This document shows positions 1 through 5,810 of a DNA stretch of 12,765 nucleotides, one piece after another. Position numbers and translations under genes: made by a program. The notes beneath the pieces were generated by a model that saw only the letters and a program-made list of their open reading frames with translations, was not told the origin of the DNA and did not search any database. The first letter of the stretch is position 1; every line of letters begins with the position of its first letter. This DNA is from Azonexus sp. (GTDB lineage: Bacteria > Pseudomonadota > Gammaproteobacteria > Burkholderiales > Rhodocyclaceae): positions 1 through 12,765 of the forward strand of contig JAISPT010000013.1 in NCBI GenBank assembly GCA_031274715.1. Reading direction: 5' to 3'.

Positions 1-86
1 ACAGTCAAGAGTCAATCTCAACTTCATCCACTCACTTCACTCTTCAGCAACCGCCGGAAAACCCCGCCACCGCTGAAGAGGTGCGC

Positions 87-114
87 ATTATATAAAGAAA
101 AAAAAGGCCGTCAA
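87..114 (-). promoter_or_regulatory. Strong sigma70 promoter reading off the left edge
   Basis: On the minus strand TTGACG (114-109) is followed after 16 bp by a perfect TATAAT (92-87) and a GC-rich discriminator (GCGCACC). Transcription would start near position 80 and run out of the window. The predicted 5' end begins with CTCTTCAGC (80-72), which pairs perfectly with GCTGAAGAG (48-40), so the transcript would start with a 9-bp stem. A near-consensus promoter with a GC-rich discriminator and a structured non-coding leader is typical of rRNA and tRNA operons. The identity of the downstream gene is inference. Confidence 0.7.
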
Positions 115-191
115 GACCCTTCAAGAAATCGAACATCACATCCGCGCACGCGACGGACCGTGACCCCTTATCCTTCCTAACAGGCAGGTGC

Positions 192-1592
192 ATGGCCAAA
201 GCCCTCCTTGAGCTCCCAGGGGAGAAAAACGATCTGCTACACTTGACTATTTATGGCACATCACTGCTTGAGTCGATGATGAAAAGCTTAGTTCCACTCC
301 CTCTCGCTGGCACTCCAAGTAAGTCTTTGCATCATCGCTGGATATGGGGAGGATCTCTCCTCAGCTTACTCGTCCTCGGTACGGCAACGGCCATCGCCGT
401 TGCCCCGACCAGCCCGTCTCCCGCCCCCAAGCTTGTCATCGAACAACTTGGACTTGAAGAAAGCAAAGCCTTGCCGACCGATGGTTTTAGCTATCTACAG
501 GAAGAAAAAATTGAGCCGGGAGATACGCTGGGGAGCCTGATGAATCGCCTCGGCATAACCAACTCAAGCGCTTTGGCCTACCTTCGCAGCGCGCCGGAAG
601 CCAGTGTCATTGGCCAACAACTTGCCCCTGGCAAAAGAGTAGCGGCAACCACATCGGCCACAGGTGAATTGCTCCGCTTGCACTTCCCGTTAAATGAACG
701 AGGACAGGCCTTACTCATCGAGCGAAGCAATGGCGATCTGACTGCCAAGGCAACCACCGAAAACTACGAACGGAACGTTCTGGTTAAAAGAGGGGAAATT
801 CGTAGCTCCTTGTTCGCCGCGACTGACGCCCTCGACATCCCGGATGCCATTACCCTGCAGTTGGTGGAAATCCTCAGCGGCGACATCGACTTTCACCGCG
901 ATTTGCGTAAAGGCGATCGCTTTGTGGTCACCTACGAAATGGATTACTTGCAGGGACAGGCGGCACGCAGCGGCAAAGTGCTCGGCGTGGAATTCATCAA
1001 CAACAGCAAGACTTACCGGGCCATTTGGTTCGATGGTACCAACGGTAGCGGCTACTACACCGACGACGGCAAGCCATTGAAGAGGGAATTTCTCCGCTCT
1101 CCGCTGGAGTTTTCGCGGATCACATCTGGTTTCAGCCAGCGTTTCCACCCGATACTGCAGCAATGGCGCGCCCACACCGGTGTCGATTATGGCGCCCCCA
1201 CCGGCACCAAGGTCCGCGCAACAGCCGACGCTACGGTTGAGTTCGTCGGGACACAGCACGGTTATGGCAACATGGTGATCCTTCGACACTCCGGCACACA
1301 CACCACCGCCTACGCCCATCTTCAACGCTTCGCACAGGGCATCCGCAAAGGCAGCAAGGTCAGCCAGGGAGATACGATCGGGCACGTCGGGAGCACCGGC
1401 TGGGCAACCGGCCCCCATCTCCACTATGAGTTCCGGATCAACGGCACCCCAACCAATCCGCTGAATACACGCATCGCAACCGGAACACCGTTGCGTCCCG
1501 ACCAGCTAGGACAGTTCCGCAAAGCAACGTCGACTACCAGAGAGCAAATCGAATTGCTGAGCCAACTTGGCAGCCCGACAATTAACAATTGA
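192..1592 (+). CDS. M23 (LytM-type) peptidoglycan endopeptidase, membrane-anchored
   Basis: Predicted zinc metallopeptidase that cuts peptide cross-links in peptidoglycan in the periplasm; 466 aa. A hydrophobic segment at residues 49-71 (WIWGGSLLSLLVLG...) follows a short N-terminal stretch and acts as an anchor or uncleaved signal. Residues 105-122 (EEKIEPGDTLGSLMNRLG) form a LysM/OapA-like module. Residues about 195-300 resemble the second domain of MepM/Csd3 proteins. The catalytic domain spans about 305-430: zinc ligands H328 and D332 (HTGVD) and H411 (HLHYE), with H376 and H409 as the further active-site histidines, so it should be active. An AGGCAGGTG stretch lies just before the ATG at 192. 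ATGs at 276 and 279 are possible alternative starts that still keep the membrane segment. The gene converges on erpA across a shared terminator and lies near a bactofilin gene. Confidence 0.9.
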   Translation: MAKALLELPGEKNDLLHLTIYGTSLLESMMKSLVPLPLAGTPSKSLHHRWIWGGSLLSLLVLGTATAIAVAPTSPSPAPKLVIEQLGLEESKALPTDGFSYLQEEKIEPGDTLGSLMNRLGITNSSALAYLRSAPEASVIGQQLAPGKRVAATTSATGELLRLHFPLNERGQALLIERSNGDLTAKATTENYERNVLVKRGEIRSSLFAATDALDIPDAITLQLVEILSGDIDFHRDLRKGDRFVVTYEMDYLQGQAARSGKVLGVEFINNSKTYRAIWFDGTNGSGYYTDDGKPLKREFLRSPLEFSRITSGFSQRFHPILQQWRAHTGVDYGAPTGTKVRATADATVEFVGTQHGYGNMVILRHSGTHTTAYAHLQRFAQGIRKGSKVSQGDTIGHVGSTGWATGPHLHYEFRINGTPTNPLNTRIATGTPLRPDQLGQFRKATSTTREQIELLSQLGSPTINN

Positions 1593-1609
1593 AAAGCACT
1601 GGACAGGAC

Positions 1610-1643
1610 ACAAAAAAGGCGGCCTTTAGGCCGCCTTTTTTGT
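1610..1643. terminator. Bidirectional Rho-independent terminator between the M23 gene and erpA
   Basis: A perfect inverted repeat: ACAAAAAAGGCGGCC (1610-1624), loop TTTA, GGCCGCCTTTTTTGT (1629-1643). Each strand shows a GC-rich stem followed by six T, so it can end transcription in both directions. It starts 18 bp after the M23 stop and ends 16 bp before the erpA stop. Confidence 0.93.
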
Positions 1644-1658
1644 TCAATCTTCCACCAT

Positions 1659-2009
1659 TCATGCCGAAAACGAAGAGCCACAACCACAAGTCGATGTGGC
1701 ATTCGGATTACGAATCACGAACTGTGATCCTTCAAGCCCCTCCGAATAGTCGATTTCAGCACCAATCAAGTACTGGTAGCTCATCGGATCGATGAGCAGG
1801 GTCACCCCCCCCTTTTCAAGGGTCGTGTCGTCTTCACTGACTTCCTCATCGAAGGTAAAACCGTACTGGAAGCCGGAACAGCCACCGCCGGTCACAAACA
1901 CACGCAGCTTCAATGCCGGATTGCCTTCTTCGTCGATGAGCTCTTTGACCTTGGCAACCGCACTATCAGTGAAAACAAGCGGAGAGGAAACTTCGACTGC
2001 TGCATTCAT
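1659..2009 (-). CDS. erpA: ErpA, A-type iron-sulfur cluster insertion protein
   Basis: Small cytosolic carrier that passes Fe-S clusters to apo-enzymes, including those of respiration and isoprenoid synthesis. The 116-aa product has the three cluster-binding cysteines of the family: C44 in GGGCSGFQYG, and C108 and C110 in STCGCGSSFS near the C terminus. Length and the sequence FTFDEE...LIDPMSYQYLIGAEIDY fit ErpA better than IscA or SufA. The ATG at 2009 is preferred: AGGAG (2021-2017) sits 7 nt upstream. A TTG two codons earlier would be only 1 nt from that ribosome site. It has its own promoter overlapping the end of the bactofilin gene and ends at the bidirectional terminator. Confidence 0.95.
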   Translation of the reverse strand: MNAAVEVSSPLVFTDSAVAKVKELIDEEGNPALKLRVFVTGGGCSGFQYGFTFDEEVSEDDTTLEKGGVTLLIDPMSYQYLIGAEIDYSEGLEGSQFVIRNPNATSTCGCGSSFSA

Positions 2010-2038
2010 TTGCAAACTCCTGAGAAAAATCGTGGCGG

Positions 2039-2067
2039 ATTATGCGAGCCCGCAAGACAAGGGTCAA
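2039..2067 (-). promoter_or_regulatory. erpA promoter, overlapping the bactofilin stop codon
   Basis: On the minus strand TTGACC (2067-2062) and CATAAT (2044-2039) are separated by exactly 17 bp. The TGA inside the -35 box is the stop codon of the upstream bactofilin gene. Transcription would start near 2032, giving a leader of about 22 nt that contains the AGGAG site. ErpA can therefore be made independently of the upstream genes. Confidence 0.7.
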
Positions 2068-2474
2068 TTGCTTTGGTTGGCAGCCGCCCACTTTAGTTCC
2101 CCGGACTTTCCAGCGCGGTGCACCATGCGCCCTTCGACAACAGCCCCCTGATGCATTTCGATGATGGCATATTCGACGTCGCCCGCAATGCGAGCCTTCG
2201 ACTGAATCTCCAGCGATTCGCCGACGTTAACCGGCCCCACCACCGTGCCATTGGTCACTAGATGAGCGACATGGACAGCACCTTCAATACGCGCGTGCTC
2301 ACTCAACACCAGCGTGGACGAACTTGCCCCTTCCGCCGCCTCGACACTCCCGACCACTTCGCCATCGATTCGCAAGCCGCCGGTAAAGCGGATGCTGCCT
2401 TCCACTCGCGTACCGGCACCGATCAGACTGTCGATCCGCCCTTGCGGCGCACCATCACTTTTTTTTCCGAACAT
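2064..2474 (-). CDS. Bactofilin (bacterial cytoskeletal beta-helix protein)
   Basis: Bactofilins polymerise without nucleotide into membrane-bound filaments that position cell-wall enzymes or other machinery. The 136-aa product has the short right-handed beta-helix core at about residues 13-118, seen as a regular repeat of short beta-strands with G and V/I (RIDGEVVGSVEA, ARIEGAVHVA, NGTVVGPVNV, ARIAGDVEYA, GAVVEGRMVH), flanked by disordered ends. Starting at ATG 2474 gives the N terminus MFGKK, which fits the MFxK membrane-binding motif I recall for the family. A GTG one codon earlier is possible but lies only 2 nt from AGGAG (2484-2480), against 5 nt for the ATG. The gene begins 8 bp after the stop of a membrane coiled-coil gene, so the two are almost surely co-transcribed. 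Confidence 0.93.
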   Translation of the reverse strand: MFGKKSDGAPQGRIDSLIGAGTRVEGSIRFTGGLRIDGEVVGSVEAAEGASSSTLVLSEHARIEGAVHVAHLVTNGTVVGPVNVGESLEIQSKARIAGDVEYAIIEMHQGAVVEGRMVHRAGKSGELKWAAANQSN

Positions 2475-2482
2475 CACCGCTC

Positions 2483-3217
2483 CTAAAGTTGTGCCAAACG
2501 CTTGCTCATCAGTGTAGCACCCTGTAGCACACGCGCTTCGACGGTCGCCAGCCGTGCCCCGGGAGGCAACTCGAAGCCCCCTTCGCGGCGCAGGAAGTGC
2601 TTGACGGCCAGTTGATATTCCTGGGTGGCTTCGGGTTTCTCCGGCACCAGCAACTGATGTTCCACACCATTCAGCAGATAGCCGACAGCCAACTGCAAGC
2701 GACCGACGAACTCCGGTTTTTGCCGGCTTGGCTGGAAAGCGACAAGCAAACGATAGCGATAGCGCCCACTCTCATCCTGCGTCACGCGGAAATTCTCGAC
2801 GCGCACGACCGCTTCTTCGCCAACCACAGGAATCAGGCGCTCGAAAAGTCGCATGTCTTCCTTCAGCGCCCCGTTCTCCAGCTCCAGTTCCTTGATTCTC
2901 GAAAGCAATTGACGCTGCGTGGCCCGCTCGATATTCACCGCATTCTGGCGCGTTCCTGCCGTCGATCGTAGAGAGTCCAACTCGCTCCGCTGCGACTGAA
3001 ACTGCAAACGCAATTCTTGCAACTCCTTGCCGACTGCACCAGCCTCGTTACGCTGCATCAACAACCAGCCGCCAGCCAGGAGCAACAAAATCAGTAGCGA
3101 TCCCGGCAGCAAGTACCATTGCCAGGAAACATGACTACGCACCACGACACGTGGAGCGGCGATACCGAAACGGCGACGGAGTTTGCGAAGTTTGAGACTG
3201 ACAGCGGGAGTCGGCAT
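2483..3217 (-). CDS. Single-pass membrane protein with periplasmic coiled coil (DUF6776-like)
   Basis: 244 aa. The N terminus is basic (LKLRKLRRRFG, residues 8-18) and should be cytosolic. A transmembrane helix lies at 35-54 (YLLPGSLLILLLLAGGWLLM). Residues about 60-128 form a predicted coiled coil rich in E, L, Q and R, and 135-244 form a beta-rich periplasmic domain. It resembles the uncharacterised family I know as DUF6776; no enzymatic motif is visible. The topology is like MreC or the N-terminal half of bactofilin-partner peptidases. I chose ATG 3217: the reading frame stays open to 3385, but that extension would run through the rpsI terminator and encodes a low-quality sequence. The ribosome site is weak, and a GTG lies one codon upstream. 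It is followed after 8 bp by the bactofilin gene, whose ribosome site partly overlaps this stop, so a shared role at the membrane is likely. Confidence 0.8.
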   Translation of the reverse strand: MPTPAVSLKLRKLRRRFGIAAPRVVVRSHVSWQWYLLPGSLLILLLLAGGWLLMQRNEAGAVGKELQELRLQFQSQRSELDSLRSTAGTRQNAVNIERATQRQLLSRIKELELENGALKEDMRLFERLIPVVGEEAVVRVENFRVTQDESGRYRYRLLVAFQPSRQKPEFVGRLQLAVGYLLNGVEHQLLVPEKPEATQEYQLAVKHFLRREGGFELPPGARLATVEARVLQGATLMSKRLAQL

Positions 3218-3370
3218 CACTTGGCGAATACAGAGCTTAGGTTTCCCCCCGCCGCAAATGCTTGGGGGAGCAGCCACAGACGGCCTACCGGGCAAAGCAG
3301 CGAAAACATGTACCAGCAACGCTTTCGCTCCTTCCAGAGATTGGATGATACCCCGGCCACCCCCAAAAAC

Positions 3371-3398
3371 AAAAAGGCCGCCCACAGGCAGCCTTTTT
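3371..3398 (-). terminator. Rho-independent terminator after rpsI
   Basis: Inverted repeat AAAAAGGCCGCC (3371-3382), loop CACA, GGCAGCCTTTTT (3387-3398), with one mismatched pair. Read leftward it is a GC stem followed by five T, 14 bp after the rpsI stop. It separates the ribosomal operon from the membrane-protein gene, which must therefore have its own promoter in 3218-3370 or depend on read-through. I see no convincing promoter there. Confidence 0.85.
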
Positions 3399-3412
3399 GG
3401 GAGTGCGCAAAA

Positions 3413-3805
3413 TTAGCGCTTGGAGAATTGCTTGCGACGACGAGCTTTGTGGAAACCGACCTTCTTACGCTCAACTTCACGCGCATCGCGCGTCACGAAA
3501 CCGGCTTTGGATAACGCCGGCTTAAGTGCAATATCATACTCGATCAGCGCCCGGGTGATGCCATGACGAACCGCACCGGCCTGACCGGACTCGCCACCAC
3601 CGGTCACATTGACCTTGATGTCGAAACCGTTCAATTGGGAAACCAGTTCCAGCGGCTGGCGCACGATCATGCGGCCAGTTTCGCGAGAGAAGAATTGGTC
3701 GACCGGCTTGCCATTGACCACGATGGCACCAGAGCCACGCTTCATGAAAACACGGGCGACAGCACTCTTGCGACGACCGGTACCGTAGAAATAATTTTCA
3801 GCCAT
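3413..3805 (-). CDS. rpsI: 30S ribosomal protein S9
   Basis: Component of the small-subunit head whose C-terminal tail reaches the P-site tRNA. 130 aa, the usual length. It shows the family start YFYGTGRRKSAVARVFM, the motif VTGGGESGQAGAVRHGITRAL in the middle, and the basic C-terminal tail HKARRRKQFSKR ending in S-K-R. It starts 9 bp after rplM; the ribosome site AAGGGG (3816-3811) shares bases with the rplM stop TAA, which couples the two genes in translation. A terminator follows directly. Confidence 0.98.
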   Translation of the reverse strand: MAENYFYGTGRRKSAVARVFMKRGSGAIVVNGKPVDQFFSRETGRMIVRQPLELVSQLNGFDIKVNVTGGGESGQAGAVRHGITRALIEYDIALKPALSKAGFVTRDAREVERKKVGFHKARRRKQFSKR

Positions 3806-3814
3806 GATGTCCCC

Positions 3815-4243
3815 TTAAATTTCCAGAGCCTTCGGCTGCTGGGCGGTATGAGGATGCTGGCCGCCAGCGTAGCATTTCAGCTTCTTGAGCATCGCATAAC
3901 CCAGCGGCCCCTTCGGCAGCATGCCCTTGACGGCAGCTTCGAGGGCACGGCCCGGGAAGCGCTGTTGCATCTTCTTGAAGTTGGTTTCGTAGATACCGCC
4001 CGGATAGCCGGAGTGACGGTAATACTTCTTGTCGTCCGCCTTGTTGCCGGTGACGGTGATCTTGTCGACGTTGGTAACCACGATGAAGTCGCCGGTATCA
4101 ACGTGCGGAGTGTAGATGGCCTTGTGCTTGCCACGCAGGCGACGAGCAATTTCGGTAGCGAGGCGGCCGAGCACCTTGTCTGTGGCGTCTACCACAAACC
4201 ACTCGCGCTTCACCTCATGTGGCTTGGCGGAAAACGTTTTCAT
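3815..4243 (-). CDS. rplM: 50S ribosomal protein L13
   Basis: Early-assembly protein of the large ribosomal subunit. 142 aa, exactly the usual length, with family features MKTFSAKPHEV at the start, WFVVDATDKVLGRLAT, GKHKAIYTPHVDTGDFIVV, YRHSGYPGG and MLPKGPLG. The reading frame is open upstream to 4414, but the ATG at 4243 begins the canonical N terminus and has AGGA 10 nt before it. It is first in the rplM-rpsI operon, with a strong promoter about 50 bp upstream. Confidence 0.98.
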   Translation of the reverse strand: MKTFSAKPHEVKREWFVVDATDKVLGRLATEIARRLRGKHKAIYTPHVDTGDFIVVTNVDKITVTGNKADDKKYYRHSGYPGGIYETNFKKMQQRFPGRALEAAVKGMLPKGPLGYAMLKKLKCYAGGQHPHTAQQPKALEI

Positions 4244-4290
4244 GTGTGTGCCGTCCTGAAAATATGGGCGCAGATTGGAGAAAGGCGCGG

Positions 4291-4320
4291 ATTCTAGTTG
4301 AAGCCCGCAACCAATGTCAA
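4291..4320 (-). promoter_or_regulatory. rplM-rpsI promoter
   Basis: On the minus strand a perfect TTGACA (4320-4315) is followed after 18 bp by TAGAAT (4296-4291) and a GC-rich discriminator (CCGCGCC), as usual for growth-rate-controlled ribosomal promoters. Transcription would start near 4284, giving a leader of about 40 nt. It lies just downstream of a leftward terminator (4351-4379), which isolates it from the candidate small RNA. Confidence 0.75.
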
Positions 4321-4350
4321 TGCCCTCCTGAGCCGCTTGCTTCTGCTGGC

Positions 4351-4379
4351 AAAAAAAACGCGGCTCGCTGAGCCGCGTT
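4351..4379 (-). terminator. Rho-independent terminator with no protein gene in front of it
   Basis: Perfect 10-bp inverted repeat AACGCGGCTC (4357-4366), loop GCT, GAGCCGCGTT (4370-4379). Read leftward it is followed by eight T (complement of 4351-4358). It clearly ends a leftward transcript, yet no plausible protein gene lies upstream of it before the osmC-like gene on the other strand. That points to a small RNA. Confidence 0.9.
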
Positions 4380-4511
4380 AAATCCACACCAAAGGAGGAG
4401 GGTGGAGGAGACAAATCTGAACGGGAAACTTATGCTGCTAAGTCACCACAGTCCGTACGCTTCGCATTCTGCACGAAGGTGGCATTGGGCGCAAGAAATA
4501 TTTGTGCGACG
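4351..4511 (-). ncRNA. Candidate small RNA with an anti-Shine-Dalgarno hairpin loop
   Basis: Leftward unit with no convincing ORF. Its 3' end has two structures in tandem. First is a hairpin (4406-4383 on the minus strand): UCCAC-CC pairs with GG-U-GUGGA, with one bulged U, and the 9-nt loop reads UCCUCCUUU. Three bases later comes the terminator at 4351-4379. The loop contains CCUCCUUU, identical to the anti-SD segment at the 3' end of 16S rRNA, and a second CUCCUCC lies in single-stranded sequence just 5' of the stem. RNAs with exposed CCUCC loops, such as CcsR and cuckoo RNAs, are known in alpha- and betaproteobacteria. An AT-rich -10-like TATGAT (4524-4519) would start transcription near 4511, giving about 160 nt, but no good -35 is visible. 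A shorter processed RNA is equally possible. Confidence 0.5.
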
Positions 4512-4516
4512 CACAA
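4502..4516. promoter_or_regulatory. Perfect operator-like palindrome (possible PhaR-type site)
   Basis: TTGTGCG-A-CGCACAA is a perfect 7-bp inverted repeat with a 1-bp centre. It covers the start point inferred for the leftward RNA, where a bound repressor would block transcription. The core TGCGACGCACAA fits the TGCRNYGCASMA consensus I recall for PhaR, the polyhydroxyalkanoate regulator, from Bradyrhizobium. Assignment to PhaR is inference; the palindrome is seen directly. Confidence 0.45.
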
Positions 4517-4522
4517 TTATCA

Positions 4523-4558
4523 TATTTATTTATAAATAGATATTATTTATTTATAAAT
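4523..4558. repeat. Two identical 15-bp AT repeats, 21 bp apart
   Basis: TATTTATTTATAAAT occurs at 4523-4537 and again at 4544-4558. Each copy ends in the perfect palindrome ATTTATAAAT. The 21-bp period is two DNA turns, so both copies face the same side of the helix. They lie in an AT-rich stretch (about 4517-4600) that also holds the palindrome AATGTTT-TT-AAACATT (4563-4578). In a GC-rich genome this suggests a regulatory or nucleoid-protein site, but I cannot assign a binder. Confidence 0.6.
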
Positions 4559-4687
4559 TACCAATGTTTTTAAACATTTTTATTGCAATGTAACAACATA
4601 TTATCCACCATGTTTAACCATTGGAGCGCGACCTTTTTCTCTTCTGAGAGCCCTAAAATTGCTGCAGCACAACAATTCGTGCCACAA

Positions 4688-4716
4688 CTGATCACCCACC
4701 CGATATCCGCTAGAAT
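4688..4716 (+). promoter_or_regulatory. Likely promoter of the OsmC-family gene
   Basis: TAGAAT (4711-4716) is a good -10 box, placed so that transcription starts about 17 nt before the ATG at 4740. At 17 bp upstream lies CTGATC (4688-4693), a poor -35, so the promoter may be weak or need an activator. Confidence 0.4.
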
Positions 4717-4739
4717 CCGCCCCATTTCAAGGAATTGCC

Positions 4740-5168
4740 ATGGAGTGCACGATCAGATGGACGGGCAACGATGCCGGAATGAGCTTCGTTGCCGAAACAG
4801 GAAGCGGTCACGCAGTGGTGATGGACGGCGCACCAGAGGTAGGCGGCCGGAACATCGGGCCACGCCCGATGGAGATGGTGTTGGCCGGCACAGGCGGGTG
4901 CAGCGCCTTCGATGTCGTCCTGATCCTAAAAAAAGGCCGCCACGCGGTAACCGCCTGCGAAGTCCACTTGCAGGCAGAACGTGCCGCAGAAGACCCCAAG
5001 GTCTTTACGCAGCTCCACCTGCACTATCGCATCAAGGGCAAGAATCTCAAGCCCGAGGCCGTTATACGCGCGATCGAGCTATCGAAGGAGAAATACTGCT
5101 CGGCCTCGATCATGCTTGGCAAGACCGCCGACATCACCTACAACTTCGAAATCGTCGACGAGGCTTGA
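4740..5168 (+). CDS. OsmC/YhfA-family protein
   Basis: Member of the OsmC/Ohr superfamily of small homodimeric thiol proteins, many of which reduce hydroperoxides. The 142-aa product aligns by eye with E. coli YhfA: GHAVVMDG near residue 24, PRPMEMVLAGTGGCSAFDVV (41-60), CEVHLQAER and SKEKYCSASIML. The two conserved cysteines are C54 and C120, the redox pair position in OsmC/Ohr. YhfA-type proteins lack a proven substrate, so peroxidase activity is only inferred. The ATG at 4740 has AAGGAA (4729-4734) 5 nt upstream. The gene stands alone and converges on coq7 with only 7 bp between stop codons. Confidence 0.92.
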   Translation: MECTIRWTGNDAGMSFVAETGSGHAVVMDGAPEVGGRNIGPRPMEMVLAGTGGCSAFDVVLILKKGRHAVTACEVHLQAERAAEDPKVFTQLHLHYRIKGKNLKPEAVIRAIELSKEKYCSASIMLGKTADITYNFEIVDEA

Positions 5169-5175
5169 GCGCGGG

Positions 5176-5799
5176 TTACACCCGGTAGGCCAAGCCGGTC
5201 ATCAGCTTGGCCATCCCTTTCATGGCCAATTTGCAGACTGCTGGCAATTCGGCAGCACCGTGAGCCACCGCCGTTTCAGCATGGTGGATTTCATCAAGGC
5301 GCATCTGGCCGACAATGGCGCGAGAACGGGCATCTTCCTCGGGAAGACAGGACAGGTGCCCGTCGAGATGCGCCTCGACTTGACGCTCGGTCTCGGCCAG
5401 AAAACCGAGGCTCCATTTATCGCCTAGGACGCCGGCCAGCAGCCCCAGCCCCAACGAGCCGCCATACCAGAGAGGGTTAAGCAGGCTCTTGTGCCCGCCC
5501 AGCTCGGCAATCCGCTGTTCGGTCCAGGCCAGATGTTCGGTTTCCTCGTCAGCGGCGCCACGCAACGCCTCGCGCACGACCAGATCACGCGACGTCAGCG
5601 CCTGCCCCTGATACAAGGCTTGAGCACAAATTTCACCGCAATGATTGACTCGCATCAGCCCAACCACATGCCGACGCTGCTCCCTATCCAGCGGAACATC
5701 CGGCAGATCTCCGCCAGGCAGCGGACGCACGCTATGCGCCGACGCCCAGAGGGTACGCAGCGCCCGGTCGACTTCGACGATGGCGCGATCGAGGTTCAT
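5176..5799 (-). CDS. coq7: Coq7, di-iron 3-demethoxyubiquinol hydroxylase
   Basis: Hydroxylates 2-polyprenyl-3-methyl-6-methoxy-1,4-benzoquinol at C6, the penultimate step of ubiquinone synthesis, on the inner face of the membrane. 207 aa. The ferritin-like di-iron ligands are visible: E56 (NHCGE), E86 and H89 (EETEH), E138 or E142, and E170 and H173 (DEIHHAE). A hydrophobic stretch at about 106-126 fits the membrane-facing helices. The ATG at 5799 has AGGAG (5810-5806) 6 nt upstream and lies 11 bp after the stop of the CNP1-like gene, so it is third in the rppH operon. Its stop lies in a small CGGGT-TAC-ACCCG hairpin (5172-5184) next to the convergent gene; no T-tract follows. Confidence 0.96.
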   Translation of the reverse strand: MNLDRAIVEVDRALRTLWASAHSVRPLPGGDLPDVPLDREQRRHVVGLMRVNHCGEICAQALYQGQALTSRDLVVREALRGAADEETEHLAWTEQRIAELGGHKSLLNPLWYGGSLGLGLLAGVLGDKWSLGFLAETERQVEAHLDGHLSCLPEEDARSRAIVGQMRLDEIHHAETAVAHGAAELPAVCKLAMKGMAKLMTGLAYRV

Positions 5800-5810
5800 T
5801 ATCAGCTCCT

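Noticed and set aside
711..1424. Leftward ORF (237 codons) inside the M23 gene
   Set aside because: Antisense shadow of a gene with intact catalytic motifs.
3218..3385. N-terminal extension of the DUF6776-like protein to 300 aa
   Set aside because: It would read through part of the rpsI terminator and a low-complexity G/C stretch. The ATG at 3217 gives the expected basic tail plus membrane helix.
4402..4539. Small rightward ORF of 45 codons starting at GTG 4402 (or ATG 4432) behind AAAGGAGG
   Set aside because: The AAAGGAGG is only 3 nt from the GTG and is explained as the complement of the small-RNA loop. The product has no recognisable features, and the frame runs through the palindrome and AT repeats.
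4660..4669. Palindrome TGCTGCAGCA as a second PhaR-like site
   Set aside because: It does not fit the spacing of the consensus, and a 10-bp palindrome can arise by chance.
5169..5184. Hairpin CGGGT-TAC-ACCCG as terminator between the OsmC-family gene and coq7
   Set aside because: The stem is only 5 bp, it overlaps the coq7 stop, and no T-tract follows on either strand.
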